From: Actinomycetota bacterium
Lineage (GTDB): Bacteria; Actinomycetota; Rubrobacteria; Rubrobacterales; Rubrobacteraceae
Direction: 5' to 3'
NCBI GenBank assembly: GCA_020200675.1
Contig: JAIVIG010000008.1
Span: 5,620-19,959, forward strand
Length of the DNA stretch: 14,340 nucleotides
Part shown: in pieces, positions 1-6,081 of the stretch
Layout of the letters: each line of letters opens with the position of its first letter
How positions within the stretch are numbered: position 1 is the stretch's first letter
The notes under the pieces: model-generated
What the model was told of the DNA's origin: nothing
The model's database searches: none
The model's input: the letters and a program-made list of their open reading frames with translations, nothing else
Translations under genes and position numbers: made by a program

Positions 1-466
1 TGTAGACACCGTCGCCATCGGGATCGGTGAGCGGCACGGATATGCACCCTTCGGCGGGCACGACTCCGAAGAACCTCGCGCCTGCGGGGGGCTCGCCCTT
101 GACGGTTAGCTGGAAATCGAACGTGGCCGACGTGCCCGGCGCAGGACCGGGAGGCGGGCCGTCTACCGGCTGTATCCGGGTCACGTTCAGGGCGAGGGGA
201 TCTATACCGGGTATCCGCACGCCTTCGATGGTGACTCTCTGGCCCACGTAGGGCGCGAGTTCCACGAAGCCGCTCGTTAGCTCGTATGTCGTGCCCGACG
301 CTTCGTCGGTCAACGGGTATATAGGCTCTGGGTCCGGACCGCTGGTGTCGGGCTGACCGAGCACACCGGTGGCCGTGATCGGTCCCTGCTGCTGGGCGAA
401 AGCCGGGACGGCCGTCGCGAGCATCACCGCCAACAGTGCTACCAGAACCACCAACCTCTTCGCCAT
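1..466 (-). CDS. Secreted protein of unknown function, 3' end outside window
   Basis: I do not recognise a named family. The ATG at 466 follows a strong ribosome binding site (AGAAGGAGG, 5-6 bases upstream). The first 24 or so residues form a classic Sec signal peptide: MAKR, then a hydrophobic core, ending in PAFA-QQ, so cleavage after AFA is likely. About 130 mature residues are visible before the gene leaves the window. They read as two short beta-rich segments joined by a proline-rich linker (PPPGPAPG, about residues 108-115). The first segment contains YVGQRVTIEGV, which resembles a small OB-like beta barrel. The second ends in DPDGDG, an acidic loop that could bind calcium. There is no transmembrane segment or anchor in the visible part. 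It is divergent from the BtuF-like gene and has its own promoter region containing two direct repeats. Existence as a gene is well supported; function is unknown. Confidence 0.85.
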   Translation of the reverse strand, partial: MAKRLVVLVALLAVMLATAVPAFAQQQGPITATGVLGQPDTSGPDPEPIYPLTDEASGTTYELTSGFVELAPYVGQRVTIEGVRIPGIDPLALNVTRIQPVDGPPPGPAPGTSATFDFQLTVKGEPPAGARFFGVVPAEGCISVPLTDPDGDGVY

Positions 467-535
467 ACCTGCCTCCTTCTCGCTCTTAACGAATCTGACC
501 GAATCCTATCGTCCTGATCCGGGGCCTGTGATCGT

Positions 536-571
536 CCGAAAGGATGATTGCGGAGGCCCGAAAGTATGATT
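536..571. promoter_or_regulatory. Two 14-bp direct repeats, candidate tandem regulator site
   Basis: CCGAAAGGATGATT (536-549) and CCGAAAGTATGATT (558-571) match at 13 of 14 positions. Their starts are 22 bp apart, about two helical turns, so a dimer could bind both on one DNA face. They lie 70-105 bp upstream of the minus-strand secreted protein and 150-185 bp upstream of the plus-strand BtuF-like gene. The 22-bp period (2 x 11) is typical of OmpR/PhoB-type response-regulator sites, but assignment to any regulator is inference. I could not find a convincing -35/-10 pair beside them. Confidence 0.45.
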
Positions 572-702
572 TGTGTTTTCGTGGTCCGTCTCCTCTGTTT
601 CGCGTTCTACCGTCCTTGCCGAGAAAGATTAGGTGCCCAAAGTGACATCACGGTTGCAATGGAGACGCTTTTCGGCAACTGTTTCGGGTTTGATGGGGCT
701 CC

Positions 703-716
703 AGAGGTTATCCTCT
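703..716 (+). promoter_or_regulatory. Hairpin or leaderless-start signal before the BtuF-like gene
   Basis: AGAGG-TTAT-CCTCT is a perfect 5-bp inverted repeat that ends 4 bases before the ATG at 721. The only Shine-Dalgarno-like bases, GAGG, lie inside its left arm, 13 bases from the start codon. The same stretch contains TATCCT (709-714), a possible -10 box that would start the transcript at or next to the ATG and leave no leader. The two readings are alternatives. I cannot see a good -35 box. Confidence 0.3.
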
Positions 717-720
717 CTAC

Positions 721-1485
721 ATGCAGCCGGAGCGTATAGTCAGTCTGGTGCCGAGCCTGACGGAGGCACTCTTCGCGTTCGGATTGGGGAGCCGGGTCGT
801 CGGGCGGACGCGGTACTGCACCCAGCCGCCCCGCCTGGTGGGACGGGTCGCGAAGGTCGGGGGAACGAAGAAGGTCGACGTGGAGGGGGTTCTGGGCCTG
901 GAGCCGGACCTGGTGGTCGCGGTGAGGGAGGAGAACACGCGGGAGGACATAGAGGGTCTGGAGGAGGCTGGCGTGCCCGTCTTCGTCGGGGCTCCGGAGA
1001 CGGTAGCGGATGCTTTGAGGATGCTGAGGAAGCTGGCCGAAAGGGTCGGGGCTCCGGAGGCGGAGGCGATGCTCGGCCCGATCGAGCGGGTGTACGGGAG
1101 GCTGCGCGAGGAGGAACGCCGGGCGGGTTCGAACAGGGCGCGGCGGGTGTTCGTCCCGATCTGGAAGGCTCCGTACATGAGCGTGGGTTCGGACACCTAC
1201 GTACACGACGTCCTCGAGACGTGCGGTGGCGAGAACGTCTGCGGAGGCTCTACGCGCTACCCGATCGTAGATCTAGGAGAGATCGAGGACCTGGAGCCCG
1301 AGGTCGTGCTGCTGCCAGACGAGCCCTACCCGTTCTCGGCTGAGGACCTCCCGGAGTTTTACGCGCTGGACGTTCCCGCCGCCAGGGAGGACAGGGTCCA
1401 CCTCGTCGACGGCAAGCTCCTTACCTGGTACGGCCCTCGCATGGCGAGTAGCCTCCTGCAGCTCTCGGCTCTGTTGAAGTCCTAA
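721..1485 (+). CDS. BtuF-like periplasmic-binding-fold protein (corrinoid or metal chelate)
   Basis: The 254-residue protein belongs to the helical-backbone metal receptor group (BtuF/FepB-like, PBP type III fold). Evidence is the N-terminal signature RIVSLVPSLTEALFAFGLG, then VVGRTRYC, VGGTKKVDVEGVLGLEPDLVV and a late GENVCGG segment. In the family these proteins capture corrinoids or iron chelates, sometimes for an ABC importer. Here there is no signal peptide or lipobox and the fold starts at residue 5, so this copy is probably cytoplasmic or anchored through a partner. No permease or ATPase gene is adjacent. The ATG is chosen because the conserved fold begins immediately after it. There is no well-spaced ribosome binding site, so the start may be leaderless. 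I see no cobalamin riboswitch upstream, so substrate is uncertain: cobalamin-like is the usual annotation, not something shown here. Confidence 0.85.
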   Translation: MQPERIVSLVPSLTEALFAFGLGSRVVGRTRYCTQPPRLVGRVAKVGGTKKVDVEGVLGLEPDLVVAVREENTREDIEGLEEAGVPVFVGAPETVADALRMLRKLAERVGAPEAEAMLGPIERVYGRLREEERRAGSNRARRVFVPIWKAPYMSVGSDTYVHDVLETCGGENVCGGSTRYPIVDLGEIEDLEPEVVLLPDEPYPFSAEDLPEFYALDVPAAREDRVHLVDGKLLTWYGPRMASSLLQLSALLKS

Positions 1486-1542
1486 CCGCCGGCTCTACGG
1501 CGCCGAACCCGGCAGACGACTACGCCGGGACTTCGGGTATTA

Positions 1543-1806
1543 CTACCAGGGCCACCACTCCAGACCACAGAAGGGGTAGCATTCTTCGGCCGCCTCGACG
1601 GCGAACGGGTCCTCGAAGATTTCGCCCTCGAATTCGATACCCTCGTCCTCAGCGGGCTCGGACTCGTAGGAAACCATCTCCTCGCAGGTGCCCCCGTCTT
1701 CGGCGTCACACTCGACCTCGACGTCCGCCATCCCCGGTACAGAGACGGCGAGGATCAGGGCCAGCATCGTGAATACCATCAACAGGCGCGTCTTCCAACT
1801 CTTCAT
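1543..1806 (-). CDS. Small acidic exported protein with four cysteines
   Basis: The 87-residue protein starts at ATG 1806, chosen over an in-frame extension to 1905 because AGGAGGG lies 7 bases upstream and a signal peptide begins there. Residues 1-27 are a Sec signal peptide (MKSWKTR, hydrophobic core, PGMA cleavage site). The mature part is only about 60 residues and strongly acidic, with clusters of Glu and Asp and few basic residues. It has four cysteines: CDAEDGGTC near the mature N-terminus and CYPFC near the C-terminus. This could give two disulfides after export. It ends in a tryptophan-rich tail, GLEWWPW. I do not recognise a family. It is convergent with the BtuF-like gene (57-bp gap) and has an AT-rich promoter region of its own. 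It could be a secreted peptide, a metal-binding protein or a surface-associated factor; none is established. Confidence 0.75.
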   Translation of the reverse strand: MKSWKTRLLMVFTMLALILAVSVPGMADVEVECDAEDGGTCEEMVSYESEPAEDEGIEFEGEIFEDPFAVEAAEECYPFCGLEWWPW

Positions 1807-1846
1807 CGTTCCACCCTCCTGTAAGCGGTTGCGTATATCGTACCAA

Positions 1847-1876
1847 TATATAGCAAAGACACGCGTAGGTAAACAA
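1847..1876 (-). promoter_or_regulatory. Probable promoter of the small acidic exported protein
   Basis: On the minus strand TTGTTT (1876-1871) is followed after 18 bp by TATATA (1852-1847) in a locally AT-rich stretch, unusual in this GC-rich DNA. A run of A residues lies just upstream and could act as an UP element. The implied transcript has a leader of roughly 35 bases containing the AGGAGGG ribosome binding site. Confidence 0.45.
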
Positions 1877-1989
1877 TTCCTCGCCTTTTTTAACAAATCT
1901 TTCAAAGACGCCTTCTCGGGTGGCCTTGGCGGTATGGCCTGGCGCGGATGCGGCTCGACGCCGGGGTTTGTTGCTCGGTCCGCCGGTGG

Positions 1990-2352
1990 TCAGAAGGTGA
2001 GGTTGATGGCGACCGGCAGGGCGGTGCGTCTCCAGTTCGCGAGGCTGCCGGGGTTGCGTTCGTACTTCTCGACGAGGAGCCGGCGCGCCAGGTCGTCCTC
2101 CTCCTCGTCCTCGACGATACGGGCTCGGCCGCCGAAGCGCTCGCCGTTGATTCGTACGGTGACCTCGGGGTTGCGGCGGAGGTTCTTCACCCAGTCGGAG
2201 CGGTCGCGGCCGCCGGAGAGCAGGTAGAGGGTGCGGCCTGGGTCTCCGAGGGCGAACCAGATCTCGATCTCGTGCGGCCTGCCGGTGACGCGCCCGACGG
2301 TCGTCAGGTAGCAGAACTCCTCGTCCGCGAGGGCTCGCGGGTCTGTGGGCAT
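1990..2352 (-). CDS. Deazaflavin (F420)-type nitroreductase-family protein
   Basis: This 120-residue protein fits the small split-beta-barrel family of deazaflavin-dependent nitroreductases (DUF385/Ddn, related to pyridoxamine-phosphate oxidases). The segments TVGRVTGRPHEIEIWF, LYLLSGGRDRSDWVKNL and RRNPEVTVRINGERF are the recognisable family blocks in the expected order, and the length is normal. Members bind F420 or a flavin and reduce diverse, often unknown, substrates. It starts 13 bases after the stop of the acyl-CoA synthetase gene and has no clear ribosome binding site. It is therefore probably expressed by translational coupling in a two-gene unit. Its cofactor is not decided by the sequence; FMN or heme-binding relatives exist. 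The family call is firm, the substrate unknown. Confidence 0.85.
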   Translation of the reverse strand: MPTDPRALADEEFCYLTTVGRVTGRPHEIEIWFALGDPGRTLYLLSGGRDRSDWVKNLRRNPEVTVRINGERFGGRARIVEDEEEDDLARRLLVEKYERNPGSLANWRRTALPVAINLTF

Positions 2353-2365
2353 CCGGTGGTGCGTG

Positions 2366-3976
2366 TCAGCCGGTCGTTTTGGCTTCCTCGCGCTGGCGGA
2401 GCTCGACGCGCCGGATCTTGCCGCTCGCGGTCTTTGGCAGCTCTTCGATAAACTCTATCTGGCGCGGGTACTTGTATGGGGCGGTCTCGCTCTTGCAGTA
2501 GTCCTGGATCTCCCCTATCAGCTCGTCGCTCGGGTCGTAGTCGGCGGTGAGGACCACGTACGCCTTCACTACGTTGCCCCGTTCCTCGTCGGGCACGGGT
2601 ACCACGGCGCTCTCGGCGACCGCCGGGTGGCCTATGAGGACGTCTTCGATCTCGAACGGCCCGATGCGGTATCCGGCGGAGAGGATCACGTCGTCCGAGC
2701 GGCCGACGAACCAGATGTACCCGTCCTCGTCCCGCCTTCCCCGGTCGCCGGTCAGGTAGTAGTCGCCCAGCATGACGTCCTCGGTCTCCTCGGGCTGCTC
2801 CCAGTACCCCTGCATGAGCGCGGGGTTGTCCCGCGAGAGGGCGATGTCCCCCGGCTCGCCCGGCGAGAGCTCGTTCCCGTCCTCGTCGATTATGCGCACG
2901 TCGCAGCCCGGCGAGGGCTTGCCCATCGAGCCCGGTCGGACCTCGACGCCCGGGAAGTTACCGACGAGGAGGGTGTTCTCCGTCTGGCCGTAGCCGTCGT
3001 AGATCGTGAGCCCGTGCAGCTCCTTCCACCGCTCGATGACCGGCGCGTTCAAGGGCTCCCCGGCCGAAAGCGCGTGCCGGACGCTCGACAGGTCCGCACC
3101 CTCGAGCTCGGGGGCGTTCGCGAGGACCCTGTATTCGGTCGGGGCCTGGCAGAGGACCGTGATCCCGTACCGTCCTATGAGATCCAGGCGCTCCGCGGGG
3201 TCGAAGGCCGCCTCGTGCATGAAGAGCTCCGTTCCCCAACTCCAGGGTCCCAGAAAGACGTTCCACACGGTCTTGCCCCAGCCGCTCGCGGCGGTACACC
3301 AGAGCCTATCGTCCTCCTGGAGATCCAACCAGTAACGGGCCTGCATCCGCTTGGCGTGGGTGTAGCCGTGGGTGTGCAGGGCGCCCTTCGGGTGCTTGGT
3401 CGTCCCAGAGGTGTACAGCAAGAAAGCGCCCTCGTCAGAGGCGGTGTCCTCGGCGGTAAAGTCTTCGGAGGCGTCGTCTACGAGCGTTTCGTACGATTCC
3501 CAGCCCTCCCACTCTTCCCCCAAGAGCACGAGGTGTTGCAGGTTGGGGACCTCGTCGCGTACCTTCTCGATCTCCTCCACGCTCTCGGGGCCGGAGATGA
3601 GGGCAACTGCCCCGGAGTGTTCCGTCCGGAACTTCAGATCGCCCGCGCGCAGCATCGGGGAGGAGGGGATAGCTATCGCCCCGAGCTTCAGGAGCCCGAG
3701 GAGAACCGCGTGCCACTCAGGTACCTTGCCCAAAGTCACCATCACCCGGTCGCCGCGTTCGATGCCGAGATCCCTTGCTGCGTTGGCGAACTTGTTGGAG
3801 AGGCGGGAGAAGTCCCCGAAGGTCAGGTGGCGTTCATCGCCGTCAACGCCCAGCCAGATCATAGCCGGACGATCCTCCGGCAGAGCGTCGATCACGTCCC
3901 GGCCGAAGTTGAACCGCTCGGGCGTCTCCCACTCGAAGTTCTCGTAGGTCGTCGCGTAGTCACCGATGTTCGCCAT
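2366..3976 (-). CDS. Medium-chain-type acyl-CoA synthetase (AMP-forming)
   Basis: The 536-residue enzyme belongs to the ANL adenylate-forming superfamily. It activates a carboxylic acid with ATP to an acyl-adenylate and then to acyl-CoA. Visible motifs in order are the phosphate-binding loop YTSGTTKHPKG (188-198), YGQTEN (329-334), YLTGDRG (407-413), the hinge GRSDDVILSAGYRIGP (425-440) and PKTASGKIRR (514-523) with the catalytic lysine at 520. YGQTE is typical of the medium-chain (MACS/benzoate-CoA ligase-like) branch rather than acetyl-CoA synthetase. The start at ATG 3976 follows GGAGGAGGAG by 6 bases; longer in-frame starts up to 4171 have no such signal and no homologous residues. It is soluble, with no signal peptide. 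It leads a two-gene unit and is divergent from a thiolase remnant, so it probably once sat in a fatty-acid degradation cluster. Substrate chain length cannot be read from the sequence. Confidence 0.93.
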   Translation of the reverse strand: MANIGDYATTYENFEWETPERFNFGRDVIDALPEDRPAMIWLGVDGDERHLTFGDFSRLSNKFANAARDLGIERGDRVMVTLGKVPEWHAVLLGLLKLGAIAIPSSPMLRAGDLKFRTEHSGAVALISGPESVEEIEKVRDEVPNLQHLVLLGEEWEGWESYETLVDDASEDFTAEDTASDEGAFLLYTSGTTKHPKGALHTHGYTHAKRMQARYWLDLQEDDRLWCTAASGWGKTVWNVFLGPWSWGTELFMHEAAFDPAERLDLIGRYGITVLCQAPTEYRVLANAPELEGADLSSVRHALSAGEPLNAPVIERWKELHGLTIYDGYGQTENTLLVGNFPGVEVRPGSMGKPSPGCDVRIIDEDGNELSPGEPGDIALSRDNPALMQGYWEQPEETEDVMLGDYYLTGDRGRRDEDGYIWFVGRSDDVILSAGYRIGPFEIEDVLIGHPAVAESAVVPVPDEERGNVVKAYVVLTADYDPSDELIGEIQDYCKSETAPYKYPRQIEFIEELPKTASGKIRRVELRQREEAKTTG

Positions 3977-4100
3977 AGCCTCTCCTCCTCCTGGTGCCTT
4001 GCTTTCCCCTGCAGAGCTACCTTTCCTGAACCATATCTTACTAAACTCGGCGTCTTCCGATAAACTGGCGACGGCAAGTTCGAGCGATGGAGGAACAACG

Positions 4101-4217
4101 GTGGGACGGGCGGTAATCCTCGGGGCGGCGCGGAAGCCTTTCGGCAAGTTCGGCGGAACCCTCGCGGCCACCTGCTCCGGCGGGAGCCAGGGCGACGCTG
4201 TGCTGGTGGAGGTATAG
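4101..4217 (+). pseudogene. Thiolase remnant: N-terminus fused in frame to C-terminus
   Basis: A 38-codon open frame starts at GTG 4101, with GGAGG 7 bases upstream. Residues 1-24 match the thiolase (acetyl-CoA acetyltransferase) N-terminus: GRAVILGAARKPFGKFGG followed by TLAAT. Residues 25-38, CSGGSQGDAVLVEV, match the end of the family, normally CIGGGQGDA and a few residues, including the catalytic cysteine of that motif. About 350 internal residues are missing and the frame is kept, ending in TAG. The product cannot be a thiolase. The join lies in LAAT, which resembles sequence found at both ends of the family (GG-LA and LAT-C), so deletion through short homology is plausible. It is divergent from the acyl-CoA synthetase and ends 13 bases before the carbonic anhydrase start, so it may now serve as a translated leader. 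Confidence 0.8.
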
Positions 4218-4238
4218 CTCCATCGGGAGTTTGCTCCC
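4207..4238 (+). promoter_or_regulatory. Tandem hairpins at the carbonic anhydrase start
   Basis: Two perfect 5-bp hairpins lie back to back: TGGAG-GTATAG-CTCCA (4207-4222) and GGGAG-TTTG-CTCCC (4225-4238). The first holds the GGAGG ribosome-binding sequence (4208-4212) and the stop codon of the thiolase remnant in its loop. The second holds the TTG start codon of the next gene in its loop. A ribosome finishing the short upstream frame would melt the first hairpin, so start-codon access could depend on upstream translation. The pairing is seen; the function is inference. Confidence 0.4.
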
Positions 4239-4749
4239 CTTCGGCGATAAGAGGCCGGAAGTTGCGGAGTCCGCCTTCGTCGCGCCAGGAGCCTACGTCA
4301 TCGGGGCGGTGTACTTGGGGGAGGAGTCGAGCGTCTGGTACGGGGCTGTGTTGCGGGGAGACACGGAGCCGATCCGGATAGGGGCGCGCACGAACATCCA
4401 GGACGGTTGCGTCCTACACGCGGATCCAGGGTATCCGGCGGTAGTGGGCGAGAGGTGTGTCGTAGGCCACCGGGCGGTCGTGCACGGCTGTGAGATCGGG
4501 GACGGTTGCCTGATCGGGATGAGCGCCACGATCCTCAACGGAGCAAAGATAGGCGAGGGCTCGATCGTGGCGGCCGGCACCCTCGTCCCCGAAGGACGCG
4601 AGTTCCCCGCCCATAGTCTCATAATCGGAGCCCCAGCCAAGCAGGCAAGAGAGGTGACCGAGGAGCAAACACAGGACATAGCTCGCGGCGTGCGCAACTA
4701 CGTCGAACGCGCTGCTGAGCATCGGAAGGCTTTGCAGTGGAACTCTTAG
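4231..4749 (+). CDS. Gamma-class carbonic anhydrase family protein
   Basis: The 172-residue protein has the left-handed beta-helix hexapeptide repeats of the gamma-carbonic anhydrase/YrdA-PaaY family. The three family zinc histidines are present at H63 (VLHAD), H80 and H85 (VGHRAVVHG), and the RGD motif of the fold is at 42-44. A C-terminal helix follows residue 140. The family hydrates CO2 to bicarbonate as a trimer with metal at subunit interfaces, but many members are of uncertain activity. It is cytoplasmic. The TTG at 4231 gives MLPFGDKRP, matching the usual N-terminus, but its ribosome-binding GGAGG is 18 bases away. An ATC at 4222 (9 bases from GGAGG) is in frame and would add three residues. 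It follows the thiolase remnant closely and is convergent with the phosphoesterase-HNH gene. Confidence 0.9.
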   Translation: MLPFGDKRPEVAESAFVAPGAYVIGAVYLGEESSVWYGAVLRGDTEPIRIGARTNIQDGCVLHADPGYPAVVGERCVVGHRAVVHGCEIGDGCLIGMSATILNGAKIGEGSIVAAGTLVPEGREFPAHSLIIGAPAKQAREVTEEQTQDIARGVRNYVERAAEHRKALQWNS

Positions 4750-4808
4750 CGAAGGTGTACTCCACGCTGAGATCTACGTAGCAGGCAGGATACGACAGTC
4801 TTTACTTG

Positions 4809-5810
4809 TCAAAGATCGGTATAAGAACGGATGCCGTAGTATTTGTCGTGAGCGCTCGAGAGATACCCCCGGACGAGATCCAATGCCAGGTAATCGGCTT
4901 CTTTTTCGAGCAATTTGGCTACCAAACGCTCCACGGTAAGCCCGTATAGCTCTTCTCGTCGGATGGGTAGAGAAGCCCCCCACCCGGAGAGGGTCTCGAA
5001 GACCCAGTCGACTCTGTCGTCGGGAATAATTCTGGCCGGCTCCTTCTCCAGGCGCTCGTTTAGCTCCTGTCGGCGGCGATCTTTGCCGGTTTTCTCTACG
5101 TGGCAGCGGTGGCACAGAACCTGGCCGTTCTCCCGCCCCCCGCTCCCACCTTCCGAAACAGGGACGATATGATCGAACTCGAGCGATTCCCTAGAAGAGC
5201 AAACCCGACACTTGTGATCGGCCTTTTCTAGCAGCAGCTTTTTGGTGGCAGCGGTGAAGTCGGCGCCCTTCGGACGCTCGGTGCTAAGCGGTGGATAGTG
5301 TCCTGCCGGGTGATGCGTGCCGCTTTCGAGATCGACTATCTCACCATACACTTCTCCGTCTTCCTCTATGCGGAGCAGGGCTAAGGTGGATAATGCGCTG
5401 CCGAGATTGAGGAGCAGAAGACCATCCTCATCCTCGAGCCCGGGTATGCACGAGTGCCCGAAGATGATTGCGCGAGCGTTCGGAAAACGGCGCTTAAGAC
5501 GACTGCGGCGTCCCCGCCTGTGACCAGAGTCGTGAACCGCGACCACGGAGATGCCGCCGAGTTCGAGCTCCAGGGTTTCCGGAAGGTCTATAACGGATGG
5601 CTCCAGGTCCCGGTTACCTCTGACGGCGCAGACGGAAGCGTAAGCGGCAAGCTCGTCGAGAAGGGTCGCTCTTCCGACATCTCCCGCGTGAAGGATGAGA
5701 TCCGCCTTCTTCAAGTAAGAAAAGATTGCCCGTGGAAGGACACGAGGGGGCAAGCCGGCGACTGGACCGAGAACGTCCGTATCGGAGAGTATGGCTACGA
5801 GCAAGCCCAC
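4809..5810 (-). CDS. YfcE-type metallophosphoesterase fused to HNH endonuclease
   Basis: Residues 1-162 are a YfcE/MJ0936-type calcineurin-like phosphoesterase: LSDTD (9-12), HAGDVG (41-46), RGNRD (64-68), VHDSG (92-96), GHSCIP (119-123), then NLGS. Two canonical ligands differ: DxH reads DTD (D12) and GHxH reads GHSC (C121); D10, D44, N66, H93 and H119 remain. Residues about 185-242 are an intact HNH nuclease: CRVC, EFDHIVPVSEGG with H214, N228, then CHRCH with H237, so both the H-N-H triad and four zinc cysteines (C201, C204, C233, C236) are present. Residues 243-333 are a charged, helical tail I do not recognise. GTG 5810 is preferred because the fold starts there; upstream in-frame codons (to 5918) look non-coding, and no ribosome binding site is visible. 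The protein is soluble. Function is unknown; DNA cleavage or repair, or mobile or defence use, are possibilities. Confidence 0.8.
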   Translation of the reverse strand: MGLLVAILSDTDVLGPVAGLPPRVLPRAIFSYLKKADLILHAGDVGRATLLDELAAYASVCAVRGNRDLEPSVIDLPETLELELGGISVVAVHDSGHRRGRRSRLKRRFPNARAIIFGHSCIPGLEDEDGLLLLNLGSALSTLALLRIEEDGEVYGEIVDLESGTHHPAGHYPPLSTERPKGADFTAATKKLLLEKADHKCRVCSSRESLEFDHIVPVSEGGSGGRENGQVLCHRCHVEKTGKDRRRQELNERLEKEPARIIPDDRVDWVFETLSGWGASLPIRREELYGLTVERLVAKLLEKEADYLALDLVRGYLSSAHDKYYGIRSYTDL

Positions 5811-5929
5811 GAGATAAGGATAGCGAGGAACGACGAACACAAAAGAGGCAAATCGTGCCCTGGTAGTTTGATAGTGACTCCCGCTCACTGTACATCGGCG
5901 AGAGAAGCTCCAAACCAACCGGGAGACTC

Positions 5930-6046
5930 ATGGACTTCGAGCTTGGCAAGGCGCAGCAGGAGATCAAGGAGCGGGCGGCGGAGTTCGCTAACCGGAAGGC
6001 ACGGTTCCCGGCGACGGTGTTCGAGAACTGGCGGGAGATGCCTTAA
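5930..6046 (+). pseudogene. Acyl-CoA dehydrogenase N-terminal stub
   Basis: The ATG at 5930 follows GGGAG by 4-5 bases and opens a 38-codon frame ending in TAA. Residues 1-23, including MDFELGKAQQEIKER and AAEFANRK, are a textbook acyl-CoA dehydrogenase N-terminus. The rest, ARFPATVFENWREMP, matches the family segment ARYPAEVFEKLxEL that normally comes about 11 residues later, so a short in-frame internal deletion has occurred. The frame stops about 50 family residues in, and none of the FAD or substrate domains are present downstream. It has start signals but no plausible enzyme function. It is divergent from the phosphoesterase-HNH gene and convergent with the glutamate dehydrogenase. Confidence 0.72.
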
Positions 6047-6081
6047 ATTCTTCTGCAGCGCCGTCCCCCTTGTTCGGCTGT

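Noticed and set aside
467..720. Cobalamin riboswitch upstream of the BtuF-like gene
   Set aside because: I could not find a B12-box-like sequence or a convincing set of long paired arms; only a short 5-bp hairpin is present.
548..739. Short plus-strand frame (63 codons) in the divergent gap
   Set aside because: No ribosome binding site, no recognisable domain, and it overlaps the direct repeats and the start of the BtuF-like gene in another frame.
1486..1542. Terminator between the convergent BtuF-like and small exported protein genes
   Set aside because: Two weak 5-bp stems (CGCCG/CGGCG and CCGGC/GCCGG) are present but have no T-run, so I do not call a terminator.
2345..4063. Plus-strand open frame (572 codons) opposite the acyl-CoA synthetase
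   Set aside because: It mirrors the synthetase, whose motifs are all present in order on the minus strand; the plus-strand product has no recognisable family.
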